A stretch of DNA of 5,068 bases from Burkholderiales bacterium (GTDB taxonomy: Bacteria; Pseudomonadota; Gammaproteobacteria; Burkholderiales; UBA11063), in contig JAJFBO010000104.1 in NCBI GenBank assembly GCA_020697025.1, positions 1 through 5,068 of the forward strand, given 5' to 3'. Below the pieces are notes generated by a model that searched no databases, was not told the DNA's origin, and saw only the letters and a program-made list of their open reading frames with translations. Made by a program: the position numbers and the translations under genes. Shown in pieces: positions 1-5,068 of the stretch. How positions within the stretch are numbered: position 1 is the stretch's first letter; every line of letters begins with the position of its first letter.

Positions 1-209
1 TAGTTACATTTAAATTATCCAAAATTTCTTCATTATCTGCGTTACTTGCAACGGCTTTATCTCCGATATTTGCTTATTGTTTAATGGGAAATAATTCATA
101 TTTTGGTGCAACAGTTTTTATCTCAGTTTTAGTTTTATGGAAGCATAAGTCAAATATCATTCGATTACTTAGTAATCAGGAGCATCAGCTGGTTAAAAAA
201 GATGAATAA
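1..209 (+). CDS. plsY: Glycerol-3-phosphate acyltransferase PlsY, C-terminal fragment (5' end outside window)
   Basis: The reading frame is open from base 3 to the TAA at 207-209 and gives 68 residues. PlsY is an inner-membrane enzyme that moves an acyl group from acyl-phosphate to glycerol-3-phosphate, making lysophosphatidic acid in the first step of phospholipid synthesis. The visible part carries the family's C-terminal landmarks: a K-I-S-S-L-S-A-L segment leading into a hydrophobic helix, a second hydrophobic stretch (ATVFISVLVL), and then the basic W-K-H-K-S-N-I-I-R-L-L motif that closes most PlsY proteins (compare R-H-x-x-N-I-x-R-L). The tail is hydrophilic and ends in KKDE. The N-terminal catalytic loops are outside the window, so activity cannot be judged. 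It lies 27 nt upstream of hemH on the same strand and may be co-transcribed with it (inference). The identification rests on a short tail, but the closing motif is distinctive. Confidence 0.85.
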   Translation, partial: VTFKLSKISSLSALLATALSPIFAYCLMGNNSYFGATVFISVLVLWKHKSNIIRLLSNQEHQLVKKDE

Positions 210-236
210 GTGGTTTATTGCTTTATTAGGTAGGTT

Positions 237-1187
237 ATGCAAGTCATATTATTAGTGAATCTTGGTTCTCCGAATGAGGCTTCTGTTCCATCTATTCGTT
301 TATTTTTACGTAAATTTTTATCCGATAAAAGAGTAATTGGCTTGCCCCGAATTTTATGGTTGCCAATTTTATATGGAGTAATTTTACCGCTGCGGTCTAA
401 CCGTTTATTAAAGCAGTATCAATCTGTATGGCTAGATACAGAATCTCCGCTAATATATTATACACGTATGCAGCAAGAGCTCCTCCAAGGCAGGTATAAA
501 GAAAATATACTGGTAAAATATGCATTTTCATATTCTGCTCCATATTTTAATGATGAATTAGAGGATTTACATAAAAAATATAGTATTGATAAATTAACAG
601 TATTGCCATTATACCCTCAATTTTCTTCAACTACTACGTCTGCAGTATTTGATCAAACTGCAAGATTTTATGCAGATAAAAAATATTTACCCAACCTGAA
701 TTTTATTCGGGATTTTCATGATAATTCATATTATATAGAAGCAATTGCAGAATCAATAACCAAACATTTTATTAAATATGGTAAGCCAGAACGATTAATT
801 TTTAGTTATCATTCCTTACCTGTAAAAATTATTGAAGCTGGCGATGTATATTATGAGCAATGCCTGGCTAGTTCAGAATTAATTGCCGGCAAGTTAAATT
901 TAACAAAAGATGAATATCAAATTACGTTTCAATCCAAGTTTGGCCGTGATACCTGGATAACTCCGGCAACAGCAGAGACTTTGGCCTTATTGCCCAAAGC
1001 CGGGGTTAAAAATATTGCGGTTGTGTGCCCGGGTTTTATTAGTGATTGTTTAGAAACTTTAGAAGAAATTGAAGTAACCAATCGTGAAATATTTATAAAT
1101 AATGGAGGGGTTACATATCAGTATATTCCATGTTTAAATTGTAGCGACGTAAGTATAAATTTATTGTATCAACTAACAAGGAAATGA
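237..1187 (+). CDS. hemH: Ferrochelatase (protoporphyrin/coproporphyrin ferrochelatase)
   Basis: Ferrochelatase inserts Fe2+ into the porphyrin ring at the end of haem synthesis; in proteobacteria it is cytosolic or membrane-associated. At 316 residues it is close to the usual ~320. It starts directly with the family N-terminal strand (LLVNLGSP, residues 5-12), followed by the F-L-x-x-F-L-S-D-x-R-V motif (23-33), S-P-L-x-Y-Y-T (70-76) and L-P-L-Y-P-Q-F-S (123-130). The metal-handling histidine is His192 in F-S-Y-H-S-L-P (189-195). The conserved acidic residue is Glu273 in S-D-C-L-E-T-L-E-E-I (269-278), preceded by Q-S-K-F-G-R-D-T-W (232-240). ATG 237 is the first possible start because an in-frame TAG lies at 231-233. 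The ribosome site is weak (AGG at 228-230). The tail has IPCLNCSD, in which Cys302 is not usual in relatives I recall. The product is almost certain; which porphyrin it uses is not shown by the sequence. Confidence 0.97.
   Translation: MQVILLVNLGSPNEASVPSIRLFLRKFLSDKRVIGLPRILWLPILYGVILPLRSNRLLKQYQSVWLDTESPLIYYTRMQQELLQGRYKENILVKYAFSYSAPYFNDELEDLHKKYSIDKLTVLPLYPQFSSTTTSAVFDQTARFYADKKYLPNLNFIRDFHDNSYYIEAIAESITKHFIKYGKPERLIFSYHSLPVKIIEAGDVYYEQCLASSELIAGKLNLTKDEYQITFQSKFGRDTWITPATAETLALLPKAGVKNIAVVCPGFISDCLETLEEIEVTNREIFINNGGVTYQYIPCLNCSDVSINLLYQLTRK
1178..1183 (+). promoter_or_regulatory. Shine-Dalgarno of glmS, embedded in the hemH 3' end
   Basis: AAGGAA lies 5 nt before the glmS ATG and inside the last codons of hemH. 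Ribosomes finishing hemH therefore pass over and stop next to the glmS initiation site, which suggests translational coupling (inference from spacing). Confidence 0.8.
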
Positions 1188-1188
1188 T

Positions 1189-3018
1189 ATGTGTGGAATA
1201 GTTGGCGGACTTAGTGAAAGAAATATTGTACCGATAATATTAGAAGGTTTGTCACGTCTTGAGTATCGTGGCTATGATTCGGCTGGAGTGGCGGTAATTA
1301 ATAATGCAAATGAATTTCTCCGGGAAAGAGTGACAGATCGTGTTGCACAATTAACACAAATGTGCAATAAGTTTGAATTCAGGGGGTTTTGCGGTATCGG
1401 CCATACCAGATGGGCTACTCATGGCGGGGTTAATGTTGATAATGCCCATCCTCATATATCTACAAATAGTATTGCGCTGGTACATAATGGAATTATTGAG
1501 AATTATGCATCGCTTAGGGAAGAGTTGAAAGCTCTAGGATATAAATTTGAGTCTGAGACTGATACTGAAGTTATTGTGCATCTGATTCATTCCTTTTATA
1601 TTAAAAATAATAACCTTTTAGTATCTGTCAGACAAGCAGTAAGCAATTTGGAAGGTGCTTATGCAATTGGTGTGATGTGTTTAGATAATCCCAATGAAAT
1701 AGTATGCGCACGTCTAGGGTCACCATTAGTTCTGGGGCTTGGTATTGGTGAAATGTTTTTTGCTTCAGACATCTCTGCACTTCTGCCCGTGACGCAAAAA
1801 GTTGTTTATATGGAAGATGGCGATATTGCGGTGATTAACCGGGATAATTATAAGGTTTATGATAAAAATGAAAATACGGTTTTACGTAAAACTAATGTTA
1901 GTGAGTTATCAGTAACTCAAACTGAGTTGGGTGAATATCGCCATTATATGCAAAAAGAAATTTTTGAACAACCAGATGCAATAGCCAAAACTTTACAAAG
2001 TTTAGGCAATAATTTTAGCGCCGCGATATTTGGTACGCAGGCTGCCGAAGTATTTGACCGTATAACCCAGGTGCAGATTCTTGCTTGTGGCACTAGTTAT
2101 AATGCAGGAATGGTTGCAAAATATTGGATTGAAGAGTTTGCCAATTTGGAATGTCATGTAGACATCGCCTCAGAATATAGATATGCCAGACCTCCTTCTC
2201 GTCCCGATACGCTTATAATAAGTATATCCCAATCAGGTGAAACAGCAGATACAATAGCCAGTGTAAAGCATGCGTATGATTTGGGAATGAGAAATTCTCT
2301 GGCAATTTGTAATGTCGCAGAGAGTAGCTTGGTAAGATTATCCAGGCTTTCTATTTTAACTAAAGCTGGTCCGGAAATTGGGGTTGCTTCTACCAAGGCT
2401 TTTACAACTCAATTAGTCGTACTATTTTATCTGGCTAATGCTTTAGCCAAGGCAAAAGGCTGTTTAACTAACAGTGATGAGGAAGAGCATATTCGTCAAA
2501 TACGGCGGTTACCACAATTAATAATTGATACATTTGCTTTAGAAAATAAATTAAAGCTAATTGCTAAAGAAATGGAGTACAAGCAGCATGCTTTATTTTT
2601 AGGACGTAATACCTTATATCCAATTGCCCGTGAGGGGTCGCTAAAACTAAAAGAAATTTCCTATATTCATGCCGAAGCTTATGCCGCAGGTGAATTAAAG
2701 CATGGTCCATTAGCTTTGATAGATAAAGAAATGCCGACAATTGTCTTAATGCCGGGTAATTTACTGCATGATAAGGTTAAGTCAAACGTACAAGAAGTTC
2801 TTGCCCGCCAGGGAGTAGTGTATTTATTTACTGATAAGCCAGATGATATGCACGATAAATGCCATCGTGTAATCGAAATGCCTGGAAATATCCCAAAATA
2901 TTTATTACCGGTTATTTACACTATTCCTTTACAGCTTCTTTCTTATCATACAGCAGTTACTAAAGGCACTGATGTAGATAAACCAAGAAATTTGGCTAAA
3001 AGCGTTACTGTTGAATAA
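1189..3018 (+). CDS. glmS: Glutamine--fructose-6-phosphate aminotransferase (isomerizing), glucosamine-6-phosphate synthase
   Basis: GlmS makes glucosamine-6-phosphate from fructose-6-phosphate and glutamine, the entry step to UDP-GlcNAc for peptidoglycan and lipopolysaccharide; it acts as a cytosolic dimer. Its 609 residues equal the E. coli length. The N-terminal class II glutamine amidotransferase domain (about 2-240) starts MCGIVGG, so Met removal exposes the nucleophile Cys2. It shows Y-R-G-Y-D-S-A-G (26-33), H-T-R-W-A-T-H-G (72-79), H-N-G-I-I-E-N-Y (99-106) and E-T-D-T-E-V (123-128). Two sugar-isomerase (SIS) domains follow: A-C-G-T-S-Y (299-304) and S-Q-S-G-E-T (347-352) in the first, and R-E-G-S-L-K-L-K-E-I (481-490) and E-L-K-H-G-P (502-507) in the second. 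Glu482, Lys486, Glu489 and His505 are the expected catalytic positions. The C-terminal tail N-L-A-K-S-V-T-V-E contains Lys604, which forms the Schiff base with the sugar. No residue expected to be essential is missing. The start lies 1 nt after the hemH stop, with an AAGGAA 5 nt upstream. No glmS ribozyme leader fits between the genes. Confidence 0.99.
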   Translation: MCGIVGGLSERNIVPIILEGLSRLEYRGYDSAGVAVINNANEFLRERVTDRVAQLTQMCNKFEFRGFCGIGHTRWATHGGVNVDNAHPHISTNSIALVHNGIIENYASLREELKALGYKFESETDTEVIVHLIHSFYIKNNNLLVSVRQAVSNLEGAYAIGVMCLDNPNEIVCARLGSPLVLGLGIGEMFFASDISALLPVTQKVVYMEDGDIAVINRDNYKVYDKNENTVLRKTNVSELSVTQTELGEYRHYMQKEIFEQPDAIAKTLQSLGNNFSAAIFGTQAAEVFDRITQVQILACGTSYNAGMVAKYWIEEFANLECHVDIASEYRYARPPSRPDTLIISISQSGETADTIASVKHAYDLGMRNSLAICNVAESSLVRLSRLSILTKAGPEIGVASTKAFTTQLVVLFYLANALAKAKGCLTNSDEEEHIRQIRRLPQLIIDTFALENKLKLIAKEMEYKQHALFLGRNTLYPIAREGSLKLKEISYIHAEAYAAGELKHGPLALIDKEMPTIVLMPGNLLHDKVKSNVQEVLARQGVVYLFTDKPDDMHDKCHRVIEMPGNIPKYLLPVIYTIPLQLLSYHTAVTKGTDVDKPRNLAKSVTVE

Positions 3019-3113
3019 TATTATAGAAGTAGAATAAATACTGCAAAACAGCACTGATCCTATTGTTTGAGTGTGATTAAGGTGTTCTTTATATTTAATT
3101 ATTTTGCCAATAT

Positions 3114-3173
3114 ACACTGGGGCTGATTGCTTTGGCATAATCAATCAGCCACCAGGTTATTATATGATTTTTT
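3114..3173 (+). terminator. Candidate intrinsic terminator after glmS, in the convergent gap
   Basis: GGCTGATTG (3121-3129) pairs perfectly with CAATCAGCC (3142-3150) across a 12-nt loop. Allowing one bulged A on each side (3151 and 3116), the stem continues with GG/CC, CT/AG and AC/GT pairs to 3114 and 3157, giving about 15 pairs. It is the only GC-rich hairpin in the glmS-ahpD gap. On the + strand it is followed by an interrupted T-rich stretch, with T6 at 3168-3173 beginning about 10 nt after the stem, so it is not a textbook terminator. On the - strand no T-run follows, so efficient ending of ahpD transcripts here is less certain. The rest of the gap (3019-3211) holds only AT-rich sequence, including a purely A/T inverted repeat at 3174-3190. 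Confidence 0.6.
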
Positions 3174-3211
3174 AATAATATTTTATTATTAGAAAATATA
3201 TAAACGATATA

Positions 3212-3745
3212 TTAAATATTAGATGTTTCTATTGTACGTGCCAATGCATGAATAACTGCAGAAATTTTAGCAATTAGCTGAATTGCTTCAAGGCTAATAT
3301 TATGTTGTTTAACCAGTTGTTTTTCATGGGAGCTAACGCACATACTGCAACCATTAATAATTGACACAGCTAAACACCACATTTCAAAATCTACATTATT
3401 AACCCCATGTTCACGAATTATATTCATACGTAATCCGGCAGACATTTTTATATAATTCTCATTATTCACTAAATCGGTAAAGCGATAATAAATATTCGTC
3501 ATGGCCATAATAGACGCAGCTGCTTTTACACCGTTTAGCATAGTATGATCCAATTGATTTGCAATTGTATTATTTGCTGCTGTTATAAGTTCCTGATTCT
3601 TGCTGGCAAATGCAGAAGCTAATACTACTCCATAGAACTGTTCATCGGTAATATATTGATGATTATTAGTTAAGCTGGATAAATTCAGCTTTATATCTTT
3701 TGCGTAACCCGGCAAAGAGTTTAAGATTGTTTCAAGTGTTTTCAT
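3212..3745 (-). CDS. ahpD: Alkyl hydroperoxide reductase-associated protein AhpD (carboxymuconolactone decarboxylase-like family)
   Basis: AhpD is the thiol adaptor that re-reduces peroxiredoxin AhpC; in Mycobacterium tuberculosis it takes electrons from dihydrolipoamide. The all-helical 177-residue protein has the same length as the M. tuberculosis one. The active site is visible in N-G-C-S-M-C-V-S-S-H-E (131-141): the redox pair is Cys133/Cys136, with His140 seven residues after the first Cys and Glu121 twelve residues before it. This is exactly the Glu/Cys/Cys/His spacing of the mycobacterial enzyme (118/130/133/137). The segment N-G-V-K-A-A-A-S-I-M-A-M-T-N-I-Y-Y-R-F (71-89) is also typical. 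The ATG at 3743-3745 has an AAGGAA (3752-3757 complement) 6 nt upstream, fixing the start. It follows ahpC after 62 AT-rich bases with no convincing promoter or terminator, so both are probably on one message driven from the OxyR-linked promoter (inference). Weak CxxC activity of its own is possible, as known for the family. Confidence 0.93.
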   Translation of the reverse strand: MKTLETILNSLPGYAKDIKLNLSSLTNNHQYITDEQFYGVVLASAFASKNQELITAANNTIANQLDHTMLNGVKAAASIMAMTNIYYRFTDLVNNENYIKMSAGLRMNIIREHGVNNVDFEMWCLAVSIINGCSMCVSSHEKQLVKQHNISLEAIQLIAKISAVIHALARTIETSNI

Positions 3746-3807
3746 TTTATATTCCTTCAGAGATTAATTTAATAAGCTCAAAATTAATAATTAAGTTTAT
3801 ATACTTA

Positions 3808-4344
3808 TTAGGCTTCAAGTGTGGCCTGACCCTTATTCCAGTTACACGGGCATAACTCATCAGTTTGTAATGCATCGAGGATACGTAAGGTTTCGGTTGG
3901 ATTTCTGCCTACATTTAAATCCGTCATTTCCGCATAGCGGATAATATTATCTGGGTCGACAATAAATGTTGCACGATTAGCTACACCTGCTTCCATATCC
4001 AGAATTCCAAGATGGGTACTTAACTCCTTCTTTATATCGGATAGCCATGGAAAGCTTAACTTTTTTAATTCAGGATGATTATTACGCCATGCTGCATGAA
4101 CAAAATCACTGTCTGTCGACGCTCCAATTAATACAGCATCACGGTCTTTAAAATCAGATTCCAAATTGCCAAACCCAACAATTTCTGTTGGACATACAAA
4201 AGTAAAATCTTTTGGCCAGAAAAATATGATTTTCCAATTTTTGGCATAAGTTGCAAGATTTACATTATGAAAATCGCGGTTATGATCTGCTCCGGTGACT
4301 GCTGTTAAGTTAAATTCGGGAAATTTAGAACCTACTGTTAACAT
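3808..4344 (-). CDS. ahpC: Peroxiredoxin AhpC (mycobacterial-type, three-cysteine 2-Cys peroxiredoxin)
   Basis: AhpC reduces H2O2, organic peroxides and peroxynitrite in the cytosol. From ATG 4342-4344 the protein has 178 residues: thioredoxin-like fold, F-F-W-P-K-D-F-T-F-V-C-P-T-E-I with peroxidatic Cys51 in the P-x-x-x-T-x-x-C signature (Pro44, Thr48), active-site Arg124 in V-A-N-R-A-T-F, and G-R-N-P-T-E-T-L-R-I-L-D-A-L-Q near the end. The tail D-E-L-C-P-C-N-W (163-170) supplies Cys165 and Cys167, matching the DELCACNW tail of M. tuberculosis AhpC, which has peroxidatic plus two C-terminal cysteines and is paired with AhpD. The frame can be extended to a GTG at 4378-4380, but I chose 4344. 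AGGAG (4352-4356 complement) sits 7 nt before it, family members begin with a similar LTxGxxFPxF stretch, and the GTG falls at the predicted transcription start. ahpD lies downstream, oxyR upstream, all on the same strand. Confidence 0.95.
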   Translation of the reverse strand: MLTVGSKFPEFNLTAVTGADHNRDFHNVNLATYAKNWKIIFFWPKDFTFVCPTEIVGFGNLESDFKDRDAVLIGASTDSDFVHAAWRNNHPELKKLSFPWLSDIKKELSTHLGILDMEAGVANRATFIVDPDNIIRYAEMTDLNVGRNPTETLRILDALQTDELCPCNWNKGQATLEA

Positions 4345-4351
4345 GATAAAA

Positions 4352-4356
4352 CTCCT
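4352..4356 (-). promoter_or_regulatory. Shine-Dalgarno that fixes the ahpC start
   Basis: AGGAG on the - strand stands 7 nt ahead of the ATG at 4342-4344. The competing in-frame GTG at 4378-4380 is preceded by a pyrimidine-rich TATCTCCT and has no such site. Confidence 0.85.
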
Positions 4357-4387
4357 AAAAATATTTAAATTTATGTTCACAGGAGAT

Positions 4388-4416
4388 ATTTTATCTGGAA
4401 ATGTTCAATAAGTCTA
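4388..4416 (-). promoter_or_regulatory. Sigma70-like promoter of ahpC(-ahpD)
   Basis: On the - strand, TAGACT (4416 down to 4411, four of six matches to TTGACA) and TAAAAT (4393 down to 4388, five of six matches to TATAAT) are separated by exactly 17 nt. The -35 starts at the base next to the OxyR element, the position expected for a promoter activated by OxyR contact with RNA polymerase. Transcription would begin near 4381, leaving a leader of about 37 nt before the ahpC ATG. A weak -35 next to a good -10 fits an activator-dependent promoter. An alternative -35, TTGAAC (4408-4403), has no -10 at suitable spacing. Confidence 0.72.
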
Positions 4417-4453
4417 ATTGATTATTTCAATATAAGCAATAGTTTTTAACTAT
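4417..4453 (-). promoter_or_regulatory. OxyR binding site (tandem half-sites) upstream of ahpC
   Basis: The E. coli OxyR site is two ATAGnTnnnAnCTAT units separated by 7 bp. Read on the - strand, 4453-4439 is ATAGTTAAAAACTAT, matching all ten defined positions. After exactly 7 bp (4438-4432), 4431-4417 is ATTGAAATAATCAAT, matching seven of ten (A,T,G,A,C,A,T). The first unit is also a perfect inverted repeat (ATAGTT / AACTAT). Strong distal and weaker proximal half-sites next to the -35 suit binding by an OxyR tetramer. It starts 11 nt after the oxyR stop codon, and the neighbouring gene encodes OxyR itself, which supports the call. Confidence 0.88.
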
Positions 4454-4464
4454 TATGAAGCGTT

Positions 4465-5068
4465 TTAGTTATGAATGGTCTTTATGATTTCTGCTAACTG
4501 GTGGATTACTGCGATACGTGTAGAGCTTTTACGCATAGCTATAATAATATCGCGTTTAGGTGTTGGTTTTATAAATTCTTTAATGACAAATTGATTACTC
4601 TGAGTTAGTGCACAGCTAGGTACGATACTTATTCCAATTCCATTAGATACCATGTGTTTTATGGTTTCAATAGAACTGGTGGTTATTATCATGCTGCCAG
4701 ATTCTGTTTTAATTCTAGTGCACCCGGGGCATATTTGCAATACGTGTTCCCGAAAACAATTGCCGCTATCTAGTAAGAGCATAGTTTCATTCATTAACTC
4801 AAGGGGATTGATTTTAGATTTTCCAGTGGCCCACTTATGATTTTTAGGTAAAATAATTTTTAATGGTTCAGCAAATAAATCTAATGTAATTAAATTTGGC
4901 TTATTAAAAGGTTTAGCAACAATTATTGCATCTAATTCGCCAGCCAATAATTTATTGCTTAATGTTTCAGTAAATCCTTCTTCAATAATTAACTTGATGG
5001 GGGTTTTACCAAGCTCAGAAATCAATCGGGGAAATAAATACGGGCCAACCGAATTTATAGCGCCTACT
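4465..5068 (-). CDS. oxyR: Hydrogen-peroxide sensor OxyR (LysR family), effector domain; N-terminal part outside window
   Basis: OxyR is a cytosolic LysR-type regulator that forms a disulfide on contact with H2O2 and then activates peroxide-defence genes. The frame runs open from the window edge to the TAA at 4465-4467 (200 residues visible). The TTG at 5023-5025 is internal, because upstream codons continue the conserved V-G-A-I-N-S-V-G-P-Y-L-F-P-R-L stretch that begins LysR effector domains. About 95 residues, including the DNA-binding helix-turn-helix, are missing. The redox pair is visible: G-N-C-F-R-E (Cys codon 4756-4758) and Q-I-C-P-G-C (Cys codon 4729-4731), nine residues apart like Cys199 and Cys208 of E. 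coli OxyR. The following S-S-I-E-T-I-K-H-M-V and G-I-G-I-S-I-V-P segments match the family (S-L-E-T-L-R-x-M-V, G-x-G-I-x-x-L-P). An extra cysteine follows three residues after the second (codon 4720-4722). No terminator is seen before ahpC, so read-through into ahpCD is possible. Confidence 0.94.
   Translation of the reverse strand, partial: VGAINSVGPYLFPRLISELGKTPIKLIIEEGFTETLSNKLLAGELDAIIVAKPFNKPNLITLDLFAEPLKIILPKNHKWATGKSKINPLELMNETMLLLDSGNCFREHVLQICPGCTRIKTESGSMIITTSSIETIKHMVSNGIGISIVPSCALTQSNQFVIKEFIKPTPKRDIIIAMRKSSTRIAVIHQLAEIIKTIHN

Noticed and set aside
2154..2396. 80-codon open frame on the - strand
   Set aside because: It lies wholly inside the SIS region of glmS, and its translation resembles no family. 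glmS is unambiguous here, so this is a shadow frame.
2929..3144. 71-codon open frame on the - strand across the glmS 3' end and the convergent gap
   Set aside because: It overlaps the conserved glmS C-terminus antisense and begins within the hairpin. Its low-complexity translation has no recognisable domain.
3174..3190. AATAATA-TTT-TATTATT hairpin near the ahpD stop
   Set aside because: It is made of A/T pairs only, too weak to call a terminator, and has no suitable tract after it on the - strand.
3770..3810. Inverted repeat TAATAAG / CTTATTA in the ahpC-ahpD gap as a terminator or attenuator
   Set aside because: It has seven A/T-dominated pairs across a 27-nt loop and no T-run. It is expected by chance in sequence this AT-rich.
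4652..4840. 62-codon open frame on the + strand inside oxyR
   Set aside because: It is antisense to the redox-cysteine region of oxyR and has no homology or ribosome site that I can see.
5023..5025. TTG as the start of the LysR-type gene
   Set aside because: The frame stays open to the window edge and the upstream codons encode conserved effector-domain residues (VGPYLFP). The gene is cut by the window, not started here.
1..5068. Novel defence, mobile or CRISPR-like system
   Set aside because: Every sizeable frame belongs to a known housekeeping or peroxide-defence family. No direct-repeat array, transposase, integrase or attachment-like duplication was seen.

Overview
This is an ordinary-looking, AT-rich stretch of a bacterial chromosome. 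Gene families and motif variants point to a proteobacterium (beta or gamma). The OxyR effector domain has the GNCFRE / CP pattern seen in Pseudomonas-like OxyR, the PlsY C-terminus is proteobacterial in style, and glutamine-dependent GlmS is full length. I cannot name a genus from sequence alone. No mobile element, CRISPR array, tRNA or rRNA is visible.

Layout: two gene sets converge on a short intergenic region. On the + strand are the 3' end of plsY (phospholipid synthesis), hemH (ferrochelatase, last step of haem synthesis) and glmS (glucosamine-6-phosphate synthase, first step towards UDP-GlcNAc). They are tightly packed: 27 nt between plsY and hemH, and 1 nt between hemH and glmS. On the - strand, reading right to left, are the 3' two-thirds of oxyR (peroxide sensor), ahpC (a mycobacterial-type peroxiredoxin) and ahpD (its CxxC reductase partner). 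The convergent gap 3019-3211 holds no gene. Its main structure is a long imperfect hairpin, which is a candidate terminator for the plsY-hemH-glmS side.

The most informative non-coding signal lies in the 120-nt gap between oxyR and ahpC. It contains a 37-bp tandem element: one half matches the classical OxyR half-site consensus perfectly and the second is weaker, at the expected 7-bp spacing. It directly abuts a sigma70-like promoter (TAGACT, 17 nt, TAAAAT) reading into ahpC. The right half is therefore a self-contained peroxide-response module: OxyR senses H2O2 and activates ahpC-ahpD, AhpC reduces peroxides, and AhpD recycles AhpC. No ahpF is present in the window. I saw no evidence for a previously undescribed system.
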